Shown here one piece after another: positions 11,336 through 24,014 of a stretch of DNA of 64,000 nucleotides (the stretch's first letter is position 1; every line of letters begins with the position of its first letter). The DNA comes from Symbiodinium natans (Eukaryota; Sar; Dinophyceae; Suessiales; Symbiodiniaceae): assembly GCA_905221605.1 (NCBI GenBank), contig CAJNDS010001558.1, forward strand, positions 124,001 to 188,000, given 5' to 3'. Below the pieces are notes generated by a model that saw only the letters and a program-made list of their open reading frames with translations, had not been told where the DNA came from and did not search any database. A program made the translations under genes and the position numbers.

Positions 11336-11567
11336 TACTTTTTTAGCTTAGAATCAGTAAAAACTGAAAATTTGCTCAAAGAATCCTACAACATAGTAAA
11401 AAATCGCAAAAATTGACCAATTTTGGGGGCCCGTGTAGTATAAAATCAAATAAAAAACGGTACGTGAGAATGCCTTCAGATGCAGGAGAAAAGAGTACCC
11501 AGAAACCGCGGTATCATCTCCAAAAAATGACAAAAACACACCGTACTCTCCTACGCGATCCTACGCG

Positions 11568-14500
11568 CTATCCTGCATTCCTTCCTCTTTGTCTTTGGTT
11601 CGGAAAAGAAAGGAACGGCTACCAGCCTCCCTCCCGACTTACATCTTTACATTCTCTTGTTTCGTCCTGCTCACCCGGAAAGAAGGTCTGCCTCCAGTCT
11701 TTCCTCGCCTCCCTGCTCACTATTATGAGTTCCTTTCACTTCTCTTCTGTTGCTTACATTCTTCTCAAAAGTGTGAAAGGTGCGGGGGACATCCCTTTCA
11801 CTTTGTCTCTTCTGGGGAAATTCCCAATTGCAGGAGGCTCTCTCTCCTTGTCTTTGTTCTGTGTTCATATAGGGAATGAAGGTAGAAGATGAATAAATAA
11901 AACAGAATCAAGTCTATAATGTCCTCTATCCGTGTCTCTTGTGATTTCTTCAATTCCTATCTCTGCAGATTCTTCAAAATGGAAGGCGGACTTCTTCCTC
12001 CAACCAAAAGCGACCTTCTCAAAAAGAAGACAAGAGACGAACATCAATCACCGGAACCTGACTCCTAATCTCCTGTGTTTCCTTGCCTCTTTCCTCGCTA
12101 TTCTCTCTTCCTTTCTTCTCTCCCGGTGCTTACATTCCCATCAACATGAAAATTGAGGGGGCAGCGCATCCCTTTCCTTTCCCCATCAAAGAAAGGCTGC
12201 CTTCCTATCCGCGTATGTTCTTCCCTCTTCCTTCCGAAAAGACTATAAGAGGTAGGGGTAAACAGAATGAAAGAGGAGTCTCCTGTTGCTTTCCGACTAC
12301 CTTCTCACCACAAAAAGGAACCTTCCCACTCTTCCCTACTTTCTTTCTTTTATCTTTTTGCACTTTACGTTTCCCGCTGAGAAAATGAGACGTTTCCCAC
12401 TGAGAAAATGAGACAATGATGACAATAAGGAAAAAAGATCACCTGCCTGTATTTTCAAACCTGTCCGCTGCATCTTTTCCCTTTACATCGCAGATTGAAG
12501 GAAAGCAAAAAAGTCAGAGGGAAGAATCCCTTTCCCTACCTTTCCCAGTACATTCCTTGTGCTTTCCATGTTCTTTGGAATTGCTTTGTTCTTCAGCAAG
12601 GAAAAGCGCAACTTCCCTCTCAATTTCATGTTTCCATTTCTCCGATGTCTTTTTCATTCAAGAAGCAAGCGGAGGGGCTGCCTCCTGTGTTTCCTTGCCT
12701 CTTTCCTCGCTATTCTCTTTTCCTTTCTCTTCTCTCTTGGTGCTTACATTCTTATGAAAAACGTGAAAGTTGTGGGGGCATCCCTTTCGCTTTCTCTCTT
12801 CTGGGGAAATTCCCAATTGCAGGGGGCTCTCTCTCCTTGTTTGTCTTCTTTTCTCATACATAGGGAAAGGAGAAAGAAGATGAAGAACTAGGAAAGAATC
12901 ATTTCCACACATTCCTCTATTCCTACTGTCCGGAGATTGGCAAGCTTTCGGAAGCTCTGGTCTCTAGTCACGCCTGACCAAAGTCAACTTCCCGTGCGTG
13001 AGGGCCATATGTGAGGGGCCAGGAGGGGGGCAGAAAGTCCGGAATATGGTAGTGTTTCGAGTTTCAAATTCGTTTCCATAGTTTCAAATTAGTCTCAAGT
13101 CAGTTTCAAACTAGTTTCAAAATCCAGTTGAAATATCGCTGTTAAGGAGGAGCTGCAATTTCTGTCCGCGCTTGTTGAAAACCAGAACCTCTAGAGATTC
13201 CTGCATTTTTTGCAATTGCGCGTAGAAAAACGCAGTTTCCCCTTAACAACGAATTCGCAACTGGATTTTGAAACTGTTTTGCAACTAGTCTGAAACTACA
13301 GAAACGAATTTGAAACTTGAAGAACGCAGCATTTCTGCTCCCTGGCGCTTGGCCACGCCCAAGCAAGAGGAGGCTAGAAGCCGCGGCTCGCGAAACCAGC
13401 AACAACTCTTGCCAAGGCAGCCACGCAATCACAAGTCAGTAAATTATCTTGTCTGAGACTGTGTCTCTTCTGAGTTGTTCTATTCCTTTCTCTGCATCCT
13501 TTCTTCTTCTCACTTGTCCTTTCACTTTTCTTTTGTCTCTTCTCACTCCAACCAAAAGGGAAATCGCAAGGGAGTCATATAGGGAAAGGAGACAACGTGA
13601 AGAAATAAGAAAGAATCATTTCCATATTGTCCCCTATTCCTGTCTCTAAATCTGCAGATTTTTCAGAATGGAAGGAGGGCTTCTTTCTCCCTCTCACTTT
13701 TCCTTTCGCTTTTCTTTATATTTTCTCACTCCAACCAAGCAGACAAGGGAGAGGGGTGAGACATAGAACGCCCTTTACCTTCTCAAAACATAGAGAGGTG
13801 ACGAAAATCAATCACGGAAACCTATCCTGCCTTCCTTCCTCTTTGTCTTTGGTTCGGAAAAGAAAGGAACGGCTACCAGCCTCCCTCCCGACTTACATCT
13901 TTACATTCTCTTGTTTCGTCCTGCTCAACCGGAAAGAAGGTCTGCCTCCAGTCTTTCCTCGCCTCCCTGCTCACTATTATGAGTTCCTTTCTCTTCTCTT
14001 CTGTTGCTTACATTCTTCTCAAAAGTGTGAAAGGTGCGGGGGACATCCCTTTCACTTTGTCTCTTCTGGGGAAATTCCCAATTGCAGGAGGCTCTCTCTC
14101 CTTGTCTTTGTTCTGTGTTCATATAGGGAATGAAGATAGAAGATGAATAAATAAAACAGAATCAAGTCTATAATGTCCTCTATCCGTGTCTCTTGTGATT
14201 TCTTCAATTCCTATCTCTGCAGATTCTTCAAAATGGAAGGCGGACTTCTTCCTCCAACCAAAAGCGACCTTCTCAAAAAGAAGACAAGAGACGAACATCA
14301 ATCACCGGAACCTGACTCCTAATCTCCTGTGTTTCCTTGCCTCTTTCCTCGCTATTCTCTCTTCCTTTCTTCTCTCCCGGTGCTTACATTCCCATCAACA
14401 TGAAAATTGAGGGGGCAGCGCATCCCTTTCCTTTCCCCATCAAAGAAAGGCTGCCTTCCTATCCGCGTATGTTCTTCCCTCTTCCTTCCGAAAAGACTAT

Positions 14501-17500
14501 AAGAGGTAGGGGTAAACAGAATGAAAGAGGAGTCTCCTGTTGCTTTCCGACTACCTTCTCACCACAAAAAGGAACCTTCCCACTCTTCCCTACTTTCTTT
14601 CTTTTATCTTTTTGCACTTTACGTTTCCCGCTGAGAAAATGAGACGTTTCCCACTGAGAAAAAGAGACAATGATGACAATAAGGAAAAAAGATCACCTGC
14701 CTGTATTTTCAGACCTGTCCGCTGCATCTTTTCCCTTTACATCGCAGATTGAAGGAAAGCAAAAAAAGGGAAGAATCCCTTTCCCTACCTTTCCCAGTTC
14801 ATTCCTTGTGCTTTCCATGTTCTTTGGAATTGCTTTGTTCTTCAGCAAGGAAAAGCGCAACTTCCCTCTCAATTTCATGTTTCCATTTCTCCGATGTCTT
14901 TTTCATTCAAGAAGCAAGCGGAGGGGCTGCCTCCTGTGTTTCCTTGCCTCTTTCCTCGCTATTCTCTTTTCCTTTCTCTTCTCTCTTGGTGCTTACATTC
15001 TTATGAAAAACGTGAAAGTTGTGGGGGCATCCCTTTCGCTTTCTCTCTTCTGGGGAAATTCCCAATTGCAGGGGGCTCTCTCTCCTTGTCTGTCTTCTTT
15101 TCTCATACATAGGGAAAGGAGAAAGAAGATGAAGAACTAGGAAAGAATCATTTCCACACATTCCTCTATTCCTACTGTCCGGAGATTGGCAAGCTTTCGG
15201 AAGCTCTGGTCTCTAGTCACGCCTGACCAAAGTCAACTTCCCGTGCGTGAGGGCCATATGTGAGGGGCCAGGAGGGGGGCAGAAAGTCCGGAATATGGTA
15301 GTGTTTCGAGTTTCAAAATCGTTTCCATAGTTTCAAATTAGTCTCAAGTCAGTTTCAAACTAGTTTCAAAATCCAGTTGAAATATCGCTGTTAAGGAGGA
15401 GCTGCAATTTCTGTCCGCGCTTGTTGAAAACCAGAACCTCTAGAGATTCCTGCATTTTTTGCAATTGCGCGTAGAAAAACGCAGTTTCCCCTTAACAACG
15501 AATTCGCAACTGGATTTTGAAACTGTTTTGCAACTAGTCTGAAACTACAGAAACGAATTTGAAACTTGAAGAACGCAGCATTTCTGCTCCCTGGCGCTTG
15601 GCCACGCCCAAGCAAGAGGAGGCTAGAAGCCGCGGCTCGCGAAACCAGCAACAACTCTTGCCAAGGCAGCCACGCAATCACAAGTCAGTAAATTATCTTG
15701 TCTGAGACTGTGTCTCTTCTGAGTTGTTCTATTCCTTTCTCTGCATCCTTTCTTCTTCTCACTTGTCCTTTCACTTTTCTTTTGTCTCTTCTCACTCCAA
15801 CCAAAAGGGAAATCGCAAGGGAGTCATATAGGGAAAGGAGACAACGTGAAGAAATAAGAAAGAATCATTTCCATATTGTCCCCTATTCCTGTCTCTAAAT
15901 CTGCAGATTTTTCAGAATGGAAGGAGGGCTTCTTTCTCCCTCTCACTTTTCCTTTCGCTTTTTTTTATATTTTCTCACTCCAACCAAGAAGACAAGGGAG
16001 AGGGGTGAGAGATAGAACGCCCTTTACCTTCTCAAAACATAGAGAGGTGACGAAAATCAATCACGGAAACCTATCCTGCCTTCCTTCCTCTTTGTCTTTG
16101 GTTCGGAAAAGAAAGGAACGGCTACCAGCCTCCCTCCCGACTTACATCTTACATTCTCTTGTTTCGTCCTGCTCAACCGGAAAGAAGGTCTGCCTCCAGT
16201 CTTTCCTCGCCTCCCTGCTCACTATTATGAGTTCCTTTCTCTTCTCTTCTGTTGCTTACATTCTTCTCAAAAGTGTGAAAGGTGCGGGGGACATCCCTTT
16301 CACTTTGTCTCTTCTGGGGAAATTCCCAATTGCAGGAGGCTCTCTCTCCTTGTCTTTGTTCTGTGTTCATATAGGGAAAGAAGAAAGAAGATGAATGAAT
16401 AAGAAAGAATCATGTCTATAATGTCCTCTATCCGTGTCTCTTGTGATTTCTTCAATTCCTATCTCTGCAGATTCTTCAAAATGGAAGGCGGACTTCTTCC
16501 TCCAACCAAAAGCGACCTTCTCAAAAAGAAGACAAGAGACGAACATCAATCACCGGAACCTGACTCCTAATCTCATGTGTTTCCTTGCCTCTTTCCTCGC
16601 TATTCTCTCTTCCTTTCTTCTTCATTCCCATCAACATGAAAATTGAGGGGGCAGCGCATCCCTTTCCTTTTCCCCATCAAAGAAAGGCTGCCTTCCTATC
16701 CGCGTATGTTCTTCCCTCTTGCTTCCCAAAAAGACTATAAGAGGTAGGGATAAACAGAATGAAAGAGGAGTCTCCTGTTGCTTTCCGACTACCTTCTCAC
16801 CACAAAAAGGAACCTTCCAACTCTTCCCTACTTTCTTTCTTTTATCTTTTTGCACTTTACGTTTCCCGCTGAGAAAATGAGACGTTTCCCACTGAGAAAA
16901 AGAGACAATGATGACAATAAGGAAAAAAGATCACCTGCCTGTATTTTCAGACCTGTCCGCTGCATCTTTCCCTTTACATCGCAGATTGAAGGAAAGCAAA
17001 AAAGTCAGAGGGAAGAATCCCTTTCCCTACCTTTCCCAGTACATTCCTTGTGCTTTCCATGTTCTTTGGAATTGCTTTGTTCTTCAGCAAGGAAAAGCGC
17101 AACTTCCCTCTCAATTTCATGTTTCCATTTCTCCGATGTCTTTTTCATTCAAGAAGCAAGCGGAGGGGCTGCCTCCTGTGTTTCCTTGCCTCTTTCCTCG
17201 CTATTCTCTTTTCCTTTCTCTTCTCTTTTGGTGCTTACATTCTTCTCAAAAACGTGAAAGTTGCGGGGGCATCCCTTTCGCTTTCTCTTCTGGGGAAATT
17301 CCTAATTGCAGGGGGCTCTCTCCTTGTCTGTCTTCTTTTCTCATACATAGGGAAAGGAGAAAGAAGATGAAGAACTAGGAAAGAATCATTTCCACACATT
17401 CCTCTATTCCTACTGTCCGGAGATTGGCAAGCTTTCGGAAGCTCTGGTCTCTAGTCACGCCTGACCAAAGTCAACTTCCCGTGCGTGAGGGCCATATGTG

Positions 17501-18340
17501 AGGGGCCAGGAGGGGGGCAGAAAGTCCGGAATATGGTAGTGTTTCGAGTTTCAAAATCGTTTCCATAGTTTCAAATTAGTCTCAAGTCAGTTTCAAACTA
17601 GTTTCAAAATCCAGTTGAAATATCGCTGTTAAGGAGGAGCTGCAATTTCTGTCCGCGCTTGTTGAAAACCAGAACCTCTAGAGATTCCTGCATGTTTTGC
17701 AATTGCGCGTAGAAAAACGCAGTTTCCCCTTAACAACGATTTTGCAACTGGATTTTGAAACTATTTTGCAACTAGTCTGAAACTACAGAAACGAATTTGA
17801 AACTTGAAAAACGCAGCATTTCTGCTCCCTGGCGCTTGGCCATGCCCAAGCAAGAGGAGGCCAGAAGCTGCGGCTCGCGAAACACGCCTGGATCGAAAAG
17901 TGCACCTCCGACTTTCTTCCCAAAAGCCATTCCAGCAACAACTCTTGCCAAGGCAGCCACGCAATCACAAGTCAGCAAATTATCTTGTCTGAGACTGTGT
18001 CTCTTCTGAGTTTTTCTATTCCTATCTCTGCGTCCTTTCTCCTTCTCACTTTTCCTTTCACTTTTCTTTTGTCTCTTCTCACTCCAACCAAAAGGGAAAT
18101 CGCAAGGGAGTCATATAGGGAAAGGAGACAACGTGAAGAAATAAGAAAGAATCATTTCCATATTGTCCCCTATTCCTGTCTCTAAATCTGTAGATTTTTC
18201 AGAATGGAAGGAGGGCTTCTTTCTCCCTCTCACTTTTCCTTTCGCTTTTCTTTATATTTTCTCACTCCAACCAAAAAGACAAGGGAGAGAGGTGGGAGAT
18301 ATAAAGCCCTTTACCTTCCCAAAACAGAGAAAAGTGACGA
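11568..18340. repeat. Three tandem copies of a 2.25-kb pyrimidine-rich satellite
   Basis: Landmark CTATCCTGC recurs at 11568, 13822 and 16071 (periods 2254 and 2249). Copies 1 and 2 are near identical; copy 3 has small indels and a 45-bp insertion near 17885. Each unit contains shorter internal repeats (CCTCGCTATTCTC..., AGAATGGAAGG...). Open frames inside occur in several frames at once and are broken by copy differences, so I do not call them genes. Confidence 0.92.
13052..13322. repeat. 270-bp internal hairpin of the 2.25-kb unit (copy 1)
   Basis: A GTTTCAAA-rich arm at about 13055-13145 is complementary to the arm at 13238-13322 (CCTTAACAACG ... AACGAATTTGAAAC). The loop holds GGAGGAGCTGCAATTTCTG. 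The structure recurs near 15300-15570 and 17540-17810. Confidence 0.85.
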
Positions 18341-19735
18341 GAATCAATCAGGGAAACCTGGCTCCTAATCTCCTCGGTTTCCGCTCTTTCCTCGTTATTC
18401 TCTCTTCCTTTCTTCTCTGCTGGCGCTTGCATTCTTATCAAAATATGAAAGTTGCGGGGGCATCCCTTTCACTTTCTCCCTTCTACGGGCACTTCACTCC
18501 TTTTTTCCCACTATCTTCTTCGATCTTCCTTCCGAAAAAATTCGAAAAGGAAGCGATAGACCAGGGTGAAGGAGCAGTTTCCATCTTCGTTCCCGGCACC
18601 TTCTTATTCGTTCTTCTCTCTTATTATCTCTTTGTTTCTTTTCTTCCGCCCAAAACAGGAATTGCCGCAGGGCTCTCTCTCCTAATCTTTCTTCTTTACT
18701 CATATGGGAATGATAAAGAAGAAGAAATGAGAAAGAATCATGAGCTCTTCTTTTCGTATCTCTTCAGCATTTTCAGCATGGAAGGCGGGCCAGAGGCGAG
18801 AGAGTGCAAAGGGAAGAGACGCGAGAGATCAATGGGGACAAGCGAAGGGACGTGCGGGGAAAGGAGGGACAGCCCGGTCGAGACAAGCTCCCGAGAACCT
18901 GCGTGCAGGCAGGTGATCTTTCTTCACTTATCTTCATCATTGTCTCATTTTCTTAGTGGGAAACGTAGAATGCAAACAAGATAAAAGAAAGTCAAGGGAA
19001 GAAAGAGAAGGGTTCCTTTTTGTGGTGAGAAGGTAGTCGGAAAGCAAAAGGAGACTCCTCTTTCATTCTGTTTATCCCTGCCTCTTATAGTCTTTTTCGG
19101 AAGGAAGAGAAAAGAAAATATGCGGATAGGAAGGGAGCCTTTCTTCGATGGGAAAAGTGAAAGAAATGCCCCCGCACCTGTCACACAAAGCAACAGAAGA
19201 GAAAAGAAAGGAAGTTATAACAGTGCAGAAGGAGGCGAGGAAACACTAGAGGCCGCCCTTCTTCTGTCCGTTTGAGCGTGACGAAACAAAAGAAATGGAA
19301 AGATGAAAGTCGGGAGGGGGGCTGGTAGCTGTTCCTTTCTTTTCCGAACCAGGATTCCAGGATAGCGAAGGAAATAGTAGGGAAAGGCCCTCTTTCTTCT
19401 TTCGTGTTTATTTATGTCTGCACTGTGCAAAGAAAAGAAGGCGGGGACAGGCCGTTTAGAAATGAAAGCAGGCGATCTTTTCATCCATTTTGGTCACCTT
19501 TCTATTTATTGAGCTGTAAGGGGCTCTCTATCTCTCACCTCTCTCCCTTGTCTTCTCCCTTCTGCTTGGAGTGAGAAAAGAAAAGTGAAAGGAAAAGTGA
19601 GAGGGAAAATGAAGCCCTCCTTCCATTCTGAAAAATCAGCAGAGATAGGAATAGAAGAACTCCGAAGATAGGAACACAGGAACGTCTGCACATGATTCTT
19701 TCTTTTTCCTCCTTTTCTTTCTAGATTCTGGGTTT
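18341..19735. repeat. Diverged end and inverted partial copy of the satellite
   Basis: 18341-18790 is a rearranged, diverged satellite segment. From about 18940 the sequence is the reverse complement of unit parts: GGTTCCTTTTTGTGGTGAGA (19012) mirrors 14553-14573, and the region near 19330 mirrors the GTTCGGAAAAGAAAGGAACG landmark. The 273-codon frame at 18163-18984 spans repeat junctions and is not called. Confidence 0.8.
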
Positions 19736-19957
19736 AGGAGTTAGAGTTTAGGAAATACGGTATAGAGTTTCTTGTGTAGGGTTTTAGAGTGTACGAATTT
19801 GTGGTCAGGGTTCCGGGCTTAGGGTCTGAGATTGCAAGAGCCAAAACATTTATCAGTCCGAAATGAGTTGTCTAAGTGCGCATATGCGTGAGACGTTGTT
19901 GGAGAAGTAGCTGGGTTGTCTTGGATATGCTAAAATTGATTAATAATCCCAGGCGGT

Positions 19958-19985
19958 AGCTTCTAAATAGACCCTATTTTGCTCA
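19958..19985. repeat. Inverted match of the 9213-9240 end
   Basis: AGCTTCTAAATAGACCC ... TTTTGCTCA is the reverse complement of the left copy with 2 mismatches in 28. It makes the 9.2-20.0 kb block flanked by an inverted repeat. Confidence 0.75.
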
Positions 19986-19989
19986 GCCA

Positions 19990-20832
19990 CGGGGGGGGGG
20001 GGTCGGGGGGCAACTGCCTGTGGTTCTGGCGAACCGTCCGCTTGCGGACCCCGGTTTTTTAGGGGGGGTACCCATTTGAGGCAAAAAAAGGGGTCCGAAA
20101 AATGGCTTTGGGGAGGATTTGGTGCCTGTTCTGACAACCTATACACCTCCGGCCCGAGGCCTCGGCGGATATTCCCTTACGGTCCCTCTGTAATTGCACT
20201 ATAACAACCCCCAAAACCCTATTCTAATTAGTCAGGCCCCTATATTACGCAGGAGCGGACATCAAGCCGGCCCACCTGCAAGAGCACGTCCTTCACCGGT
20301 CTTGGTGGCCCATAGAACCACCCCCAAAGCAAAGTCTTTGCTCTCAACCACCAAACAACGAAGTCCTTCAAGTTGAGTAAAGACCCGGGCGTCAAGCTGA
20401 AACGCAACCCCTGAGGCCCTTAAGAGATCCTAAAGCCCTCCAACCCTTTCTGACTTTCAGCAGGGGCTAGCCCTAAACCCTAAACCCTAAACCCTAAACC
20501 CTAAACCCTAAACCCTAAACCCTAAACCCTAAACCCTAAACCCTAAACCCTAAACCCTAAACCCTAAACCCTAAACCCTAAACCTGCAAGGCATTCAGTT
20601 TTCGGCCCACCCCCGAAGCCCTAGAGCCTTGAAGCCCTTTAAACCCACCAAGCCCCTGAAGCCACCCCCTCAAACTCCTCAAAACCCGGATCTCTTGAAC
20701 CCCTGTGGTTCTTATGCCCTAAATAAGAATTATTGTGGTATAGGGTTCATATACCTTAAGCAAGACTTAAAGTAGTATAGGGTATATGACCCCCAATTTT
20801 AGGGTTCATGTAAATCCCTCATGACCCTGAAG
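19990..20832. other. Unique and degenerate sequence with a CCCTAAA array
   Basis: Contains a G-run (19990-20001), a segment at 20165-20220 shared with 28965-29020 (GGTCCCTYTGTAATTG), and a CCCTAAA array at 20468-20583. No supported exon. Confidence 0.6.
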
Positions 20833-20915
20833 GCCCCACGCTCTGCGAGCCCGCGGCGTCGCTGCTGCCCTTGCGCCGGGGCCAGCTTAGCCGCCTCAGC
20901 GTGTCCAGGGCGCAG
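20833..20915 (+). CDS. Candidate exon (SLLPLRRGQLSRLSVSRAQ)
   Basis: Acceptor TGAAG|GC, donor GCGCAG|GCCC. PTLCEPAASLLPLRRGQLSR then LSVSRAQ; GC-rich. Family unknown. Confidence 0.48.
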
Positions 20916-21570
20916 GCCCCGGGGCGCCTAGCCACTCGAAGACCTGCGGGTGGGGGTTGACAGCTTTTGTTCATTGTAGTTGTACATATACAATGTGCTT
21001 ATAAGGGTTTTGATGAGAGCAGCCCAAAAGAACTATGGAGATTAATTTCACATGGTTCTTTTGAGCCTGAGGGAATTTATGAGGGCTCTTGAGGGGTTCT
21101 TGCCATCAGGGGCAAAAGGGCTATCGGGTCTTCGGCTGGGCGGGGTGCAGTGTTTCATTTCTAGGACCCTCGGACCCTTGGTTTTCTAAGGTTACATGGT
21201 CCCCCGGGCCCTTAAAAGGGTGCCCCTTAAGAACCCCTTATTTACCCTATACAAATGAAGGGCCCATACCTCAGAACCCTTCAAGAGGGTAAGGGACCAA
21301 ATTACGGGTCCATGGAACTACCCTTAGAGGTTTGGGAGGTTGCTCAAAATCACGGTCATTTTTGTGGTAGACGAAGGCAATCATCGAAAGCATTGTGTCA
21401 TCTGAAGAACTGGGTGCAGTTGATCTTTTTACTTTTAGGCGAACGAGCCCACACATGAAGTCTTTCAAGGGACTCAGTTTCTTGAGCAAATCTAGCGTTC
21501 AGGGTTGTGCCGTTTTCGAGGAGGGCGTGATAAAGGGGAACATCCCCATGAGAGACCCCACTGCCGAGAG

Positions 21571-21624
21571 GATGAGGAGTACTTCCTCACGCGCCACTTG
21601 CGCAATCGGCTCTGTGGACGCTTG
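21571..21624 (+). CDS. Candidate exon, chain A 1 (DEEYFLTRHLRNRLCGRL)
   Basis: Acceptor GAGAG|GAT, donor CGCTTG|GCGC. The frame remains open to a GT donor at 21645. Ending at 21624 gives phase 0 into ALRVVCSNAYSD. Confidence 0.55.
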
Positions 21625-21874
21625 GCGCCAAGCAGCTGGATTGGGTGGGGGTTAGGGGTGCGACTCTTCCGTAATCACTGACCCTAAACCCTAAACCCTA
21701 AACCCTAAACCCTAAACCCTAAACCCTTTGAAGAAGTATTGTTCTTGATTCCAGAGGCCATCCGAGTGTGCTAGATCAGCAGGATGCTCCCGCTTCAGGC
21801 CACTTATCAAAATCCCTAAGCCCCAATCCCTAAACCCCAAAAATATCTGCTCCTTCTTCACATCTTCTTAGCAG

Positions 21875-21911
21875 GCGCTTAGAGTGGTGTGCAGCAATGC
21901 CTACTCTGACA
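21875..21911 (+). CDS. Candidate exon, chain A 2 (ALRVVCSNAYSD)
   Basis: Acceptor TTAGCAG|GCG, donor GACA|GCTG; phase 1 out. An alternative GT donor lies at 21916. Confidence 0.5.
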
Positions 21912-22172
21912 GCTGGTTTTTGGTTAAATTCGGGCCATGTAGGATGTCAGAATGTCTTCCAGGGTTCAGGGTCTAGGTTTCGCGTTTCAGGGTTTGGGAT
22001 GCATATAAACTCCAAACCCTGTAAACCCTATAAACCCTGCAAACCCTATAAACCCTACAAACCCTATAAACCCTATTAGCCTTAAAACCCTATAAACGCT
22101 AAACCCCAAGCCCTAAACCCCAAACCCTAAAACCTAAACCCCAAACCCTAAACCCTAAACCCTCGCACTGAG

Positions 22173-22229
22173 AACGGAACTTCCAATGGAAGTGCCTGGC
22201 GCTGCCCATCAAAGACCTGAGCAAGCGAG
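22173..22229 (+). CDS. Candidate exon, chain A 3 (RNFQWKCLALPIKDLSKR)
   Basis: Acceptor ACTGAG|AA (no following G), donor CGAG|GCTT. Joins the previous exon in phase to give SDKRNFQWKCLALPIKDLSK. Confidence 0.52.
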
Positions 22230-22330
22230 GCTTTGGCCGCAGGGGGTCGGGTTTAGGGTTTAGGCTCTGGGGTTCAGGGTTCAGGGTTTAGGGTTTAGGG
22301 TGATTTTGTGTTTTTTCTACGGCGTCTATA

Positions 22331-22465
22331 TTGGAGGTTCATGGTACTTCTTAACCAGGTATAACTGTACTTATAACCATAGTAGGGCACTTAAGGGGCT
22401 TCTAAGTGGGTTATATGTGCAGTCATCATTGGTTAGAAAGTAGCATGAACCTCCAAGTAAGGTTT
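22331..22465. mobile_element. Short inverted-repeat element, family 4 copy 1
   Basis: Begins TTGGAGGTTCATGGTACTT and ends with complementary AGCATGAACCTCCAA. Its interior is made of related TATAACTGTACTTATAA and CACTTAAGGGGC segments. The second copy is at 47559-47702. Confidence 0.75.
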
Positions 22466-23474
22466 GTAGGAGTTATGGTTGTCCCTCATGGGGTTTATAG
22501 GATGTATGGGGTTTGTTGGGTTTATGGGATTTATGGGGTTTATAGGTTTTATAGGGTGTTTGGGTTATAGGGTTTATGGCTATTTACAGAGGAAACCGGG
22601 CTTATAGGGCTGATTTTGTTCTTCTCAGGGTTTATAGGGTTAGTCGGGTTTGTTGGGTGTATCGGGGTAAGAGGGTTTATAGGGCTTATAGGGTTTAGAG
22701 GGTGTATAGGGTTTGTAGAGTTTATGGGGTTTAGAGGGTTTAAGGGGTTTCATAAGGTCTGTGGGAATTGTAGGGTTTAAGGCCTTGAAGAGCCAGGGCC
22801 AGGACGCAAAGCCTAAGTTGAACCCTCAGGGCAGATAACCCCCACGAGCATCCCCGAAGTCAAGAACTTGAGTCCTAAACCCTGATACATCTAGGTTAAT
22901 ATGCGTATATATATATATATGTGTGTTTTCGGTATATAAATCTCGTACATAATCTACTGTAGATGGCGGGGCCCCCTGCGCGCTTCTCATGATCCTCGCA
23001 TGAGTTGCAGTAGTGGCCAGAAATGTTCGGGGTTCGGGTTCGGTCTGGGCGCTCCTCGCCTTGAGACGAGGAAATCGCTTGACCATCGTGCACGGAGACC
23101 ACGCGCCTTGTCTCGCAAAGTTCGTAGTTAGGGGCAGTTAGGCTTCTGAAGCGGGCGCGAAGTCCTAATTCAGGAGTTCCGTTGGTCGAACCGTTTCTTG
23201 TTAAGCTGTAGGACTTTTTTGGAGTTTGGGTTTTGGACACTGATAGACGAACTTAAAATTGGAGTCGCAAAATAAAACCCTGAACCTTCAACCCTACAAC
23301 CAAAACCCTAAACCCTAAACTGCCCCGAAGCTCGATAAATCCTTGCCGACCCTCCTAAAACTGTTCAGGTTTTTTGTTGCAAGCAACCCTCCTAAAATCC
23401 CTTATAAGGGAAGAAGTGTAGAGCTTAAACAGCCGAACCTTCACCACCTTCGCATGCCCGGCCTACGTGTCCAG
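22466..23474. other. Degenerate GGGTTTATAGGG repeat and unique sequence
   Basis: 22490-22780 is degenerate GGGTTTATAGGGTTT repeat. 22790-23270 is unique with an AT dinucleotide run at 22908-22922; minus-strand frames here (22826-23240) overlap each other and show no family features. Confidence 0.5.
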
Positions 23475-23503
23475 GAGTATCCGCGGCTTTCAGCGCGGCA
23501 TCT
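23475..23503 (+). CDS. Candidate exon, chain A 4 (EYPRLSARH)
   Basis: Acceptor TCCAG|GAG, donor CATCT|GCTG chosen for phase with the next exon; the frame continues LLALAPLGR to 23523 as an alternative. Confidence 0.4.
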
Positions 23504-23956
23504 GCTGGCCTTGGCGCCCCTGGGCCGAAGTTTAGGGTTTAGGGTTTTGGGTTTAGGGTTTAGGGTTTCGGATTTAGAGCCTTTTAGGGGATTTGGGGGG
23601 TTTGGGGTTTCAGAGATTAGGGCTTGAGGTTGCCAAGGGTAGGATTTGGGGTTTAGGGTTTAGGGTTTCAAGGCTTCCGGTTTGAAGGATTCAGGGCTTG
23701 GGGGTTTTACGCTCGTCGGGTTAAATTGGGCAGCTCACATGATTAATGGAACACCACAAGCAGCCATAATTAGTAGAGAGGCTAAGGAGGCGACAAGACA
23801 GACTAGATACCCCAACCAGCAGGCCCTAAACCACAAAACTTTGTGGGGCTTAGGGTTTCGGATTTAGGGTTTAGGGTTTGGGTTTAGGCTTTAGGGTTTT
23901 AGGGTTTCAGGGATTTAGGGTTTTAGGGTTTCAGGATTGTGGTGGTAGCGACCCAG

Positions 23957-24014
23957 GCTCCACCTGTCGGCGCAGCCGTCGCCCTTGCTGTGGTCGGCCA
24001 CTGAGCTGAAGCAA
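23957..24014 (+). CDS. Candidate exon, chain A 5 (LHLSAQPSPLLWSATELKQ)
   Basis: Acceptor ACCCAG|G, donor AAGCAA|GTGC; the only fully open frame of the island. Confidence 0.52.

Noticed and set aside
11354-19691. Dozens of frames of 60-273 codons, recurring every 2.25 kb
   Set aside because: They are conserved only because the DNA repeat is; frames overlap in several phases and both strands, and copy differences shift or break them. No family motif seen.
22826-23240. Minus-strand frames of 86 and 114 codons
   Set aside because: Overlapping in different phases, and crossing an AT dinucleotide run; no features supporting coding.
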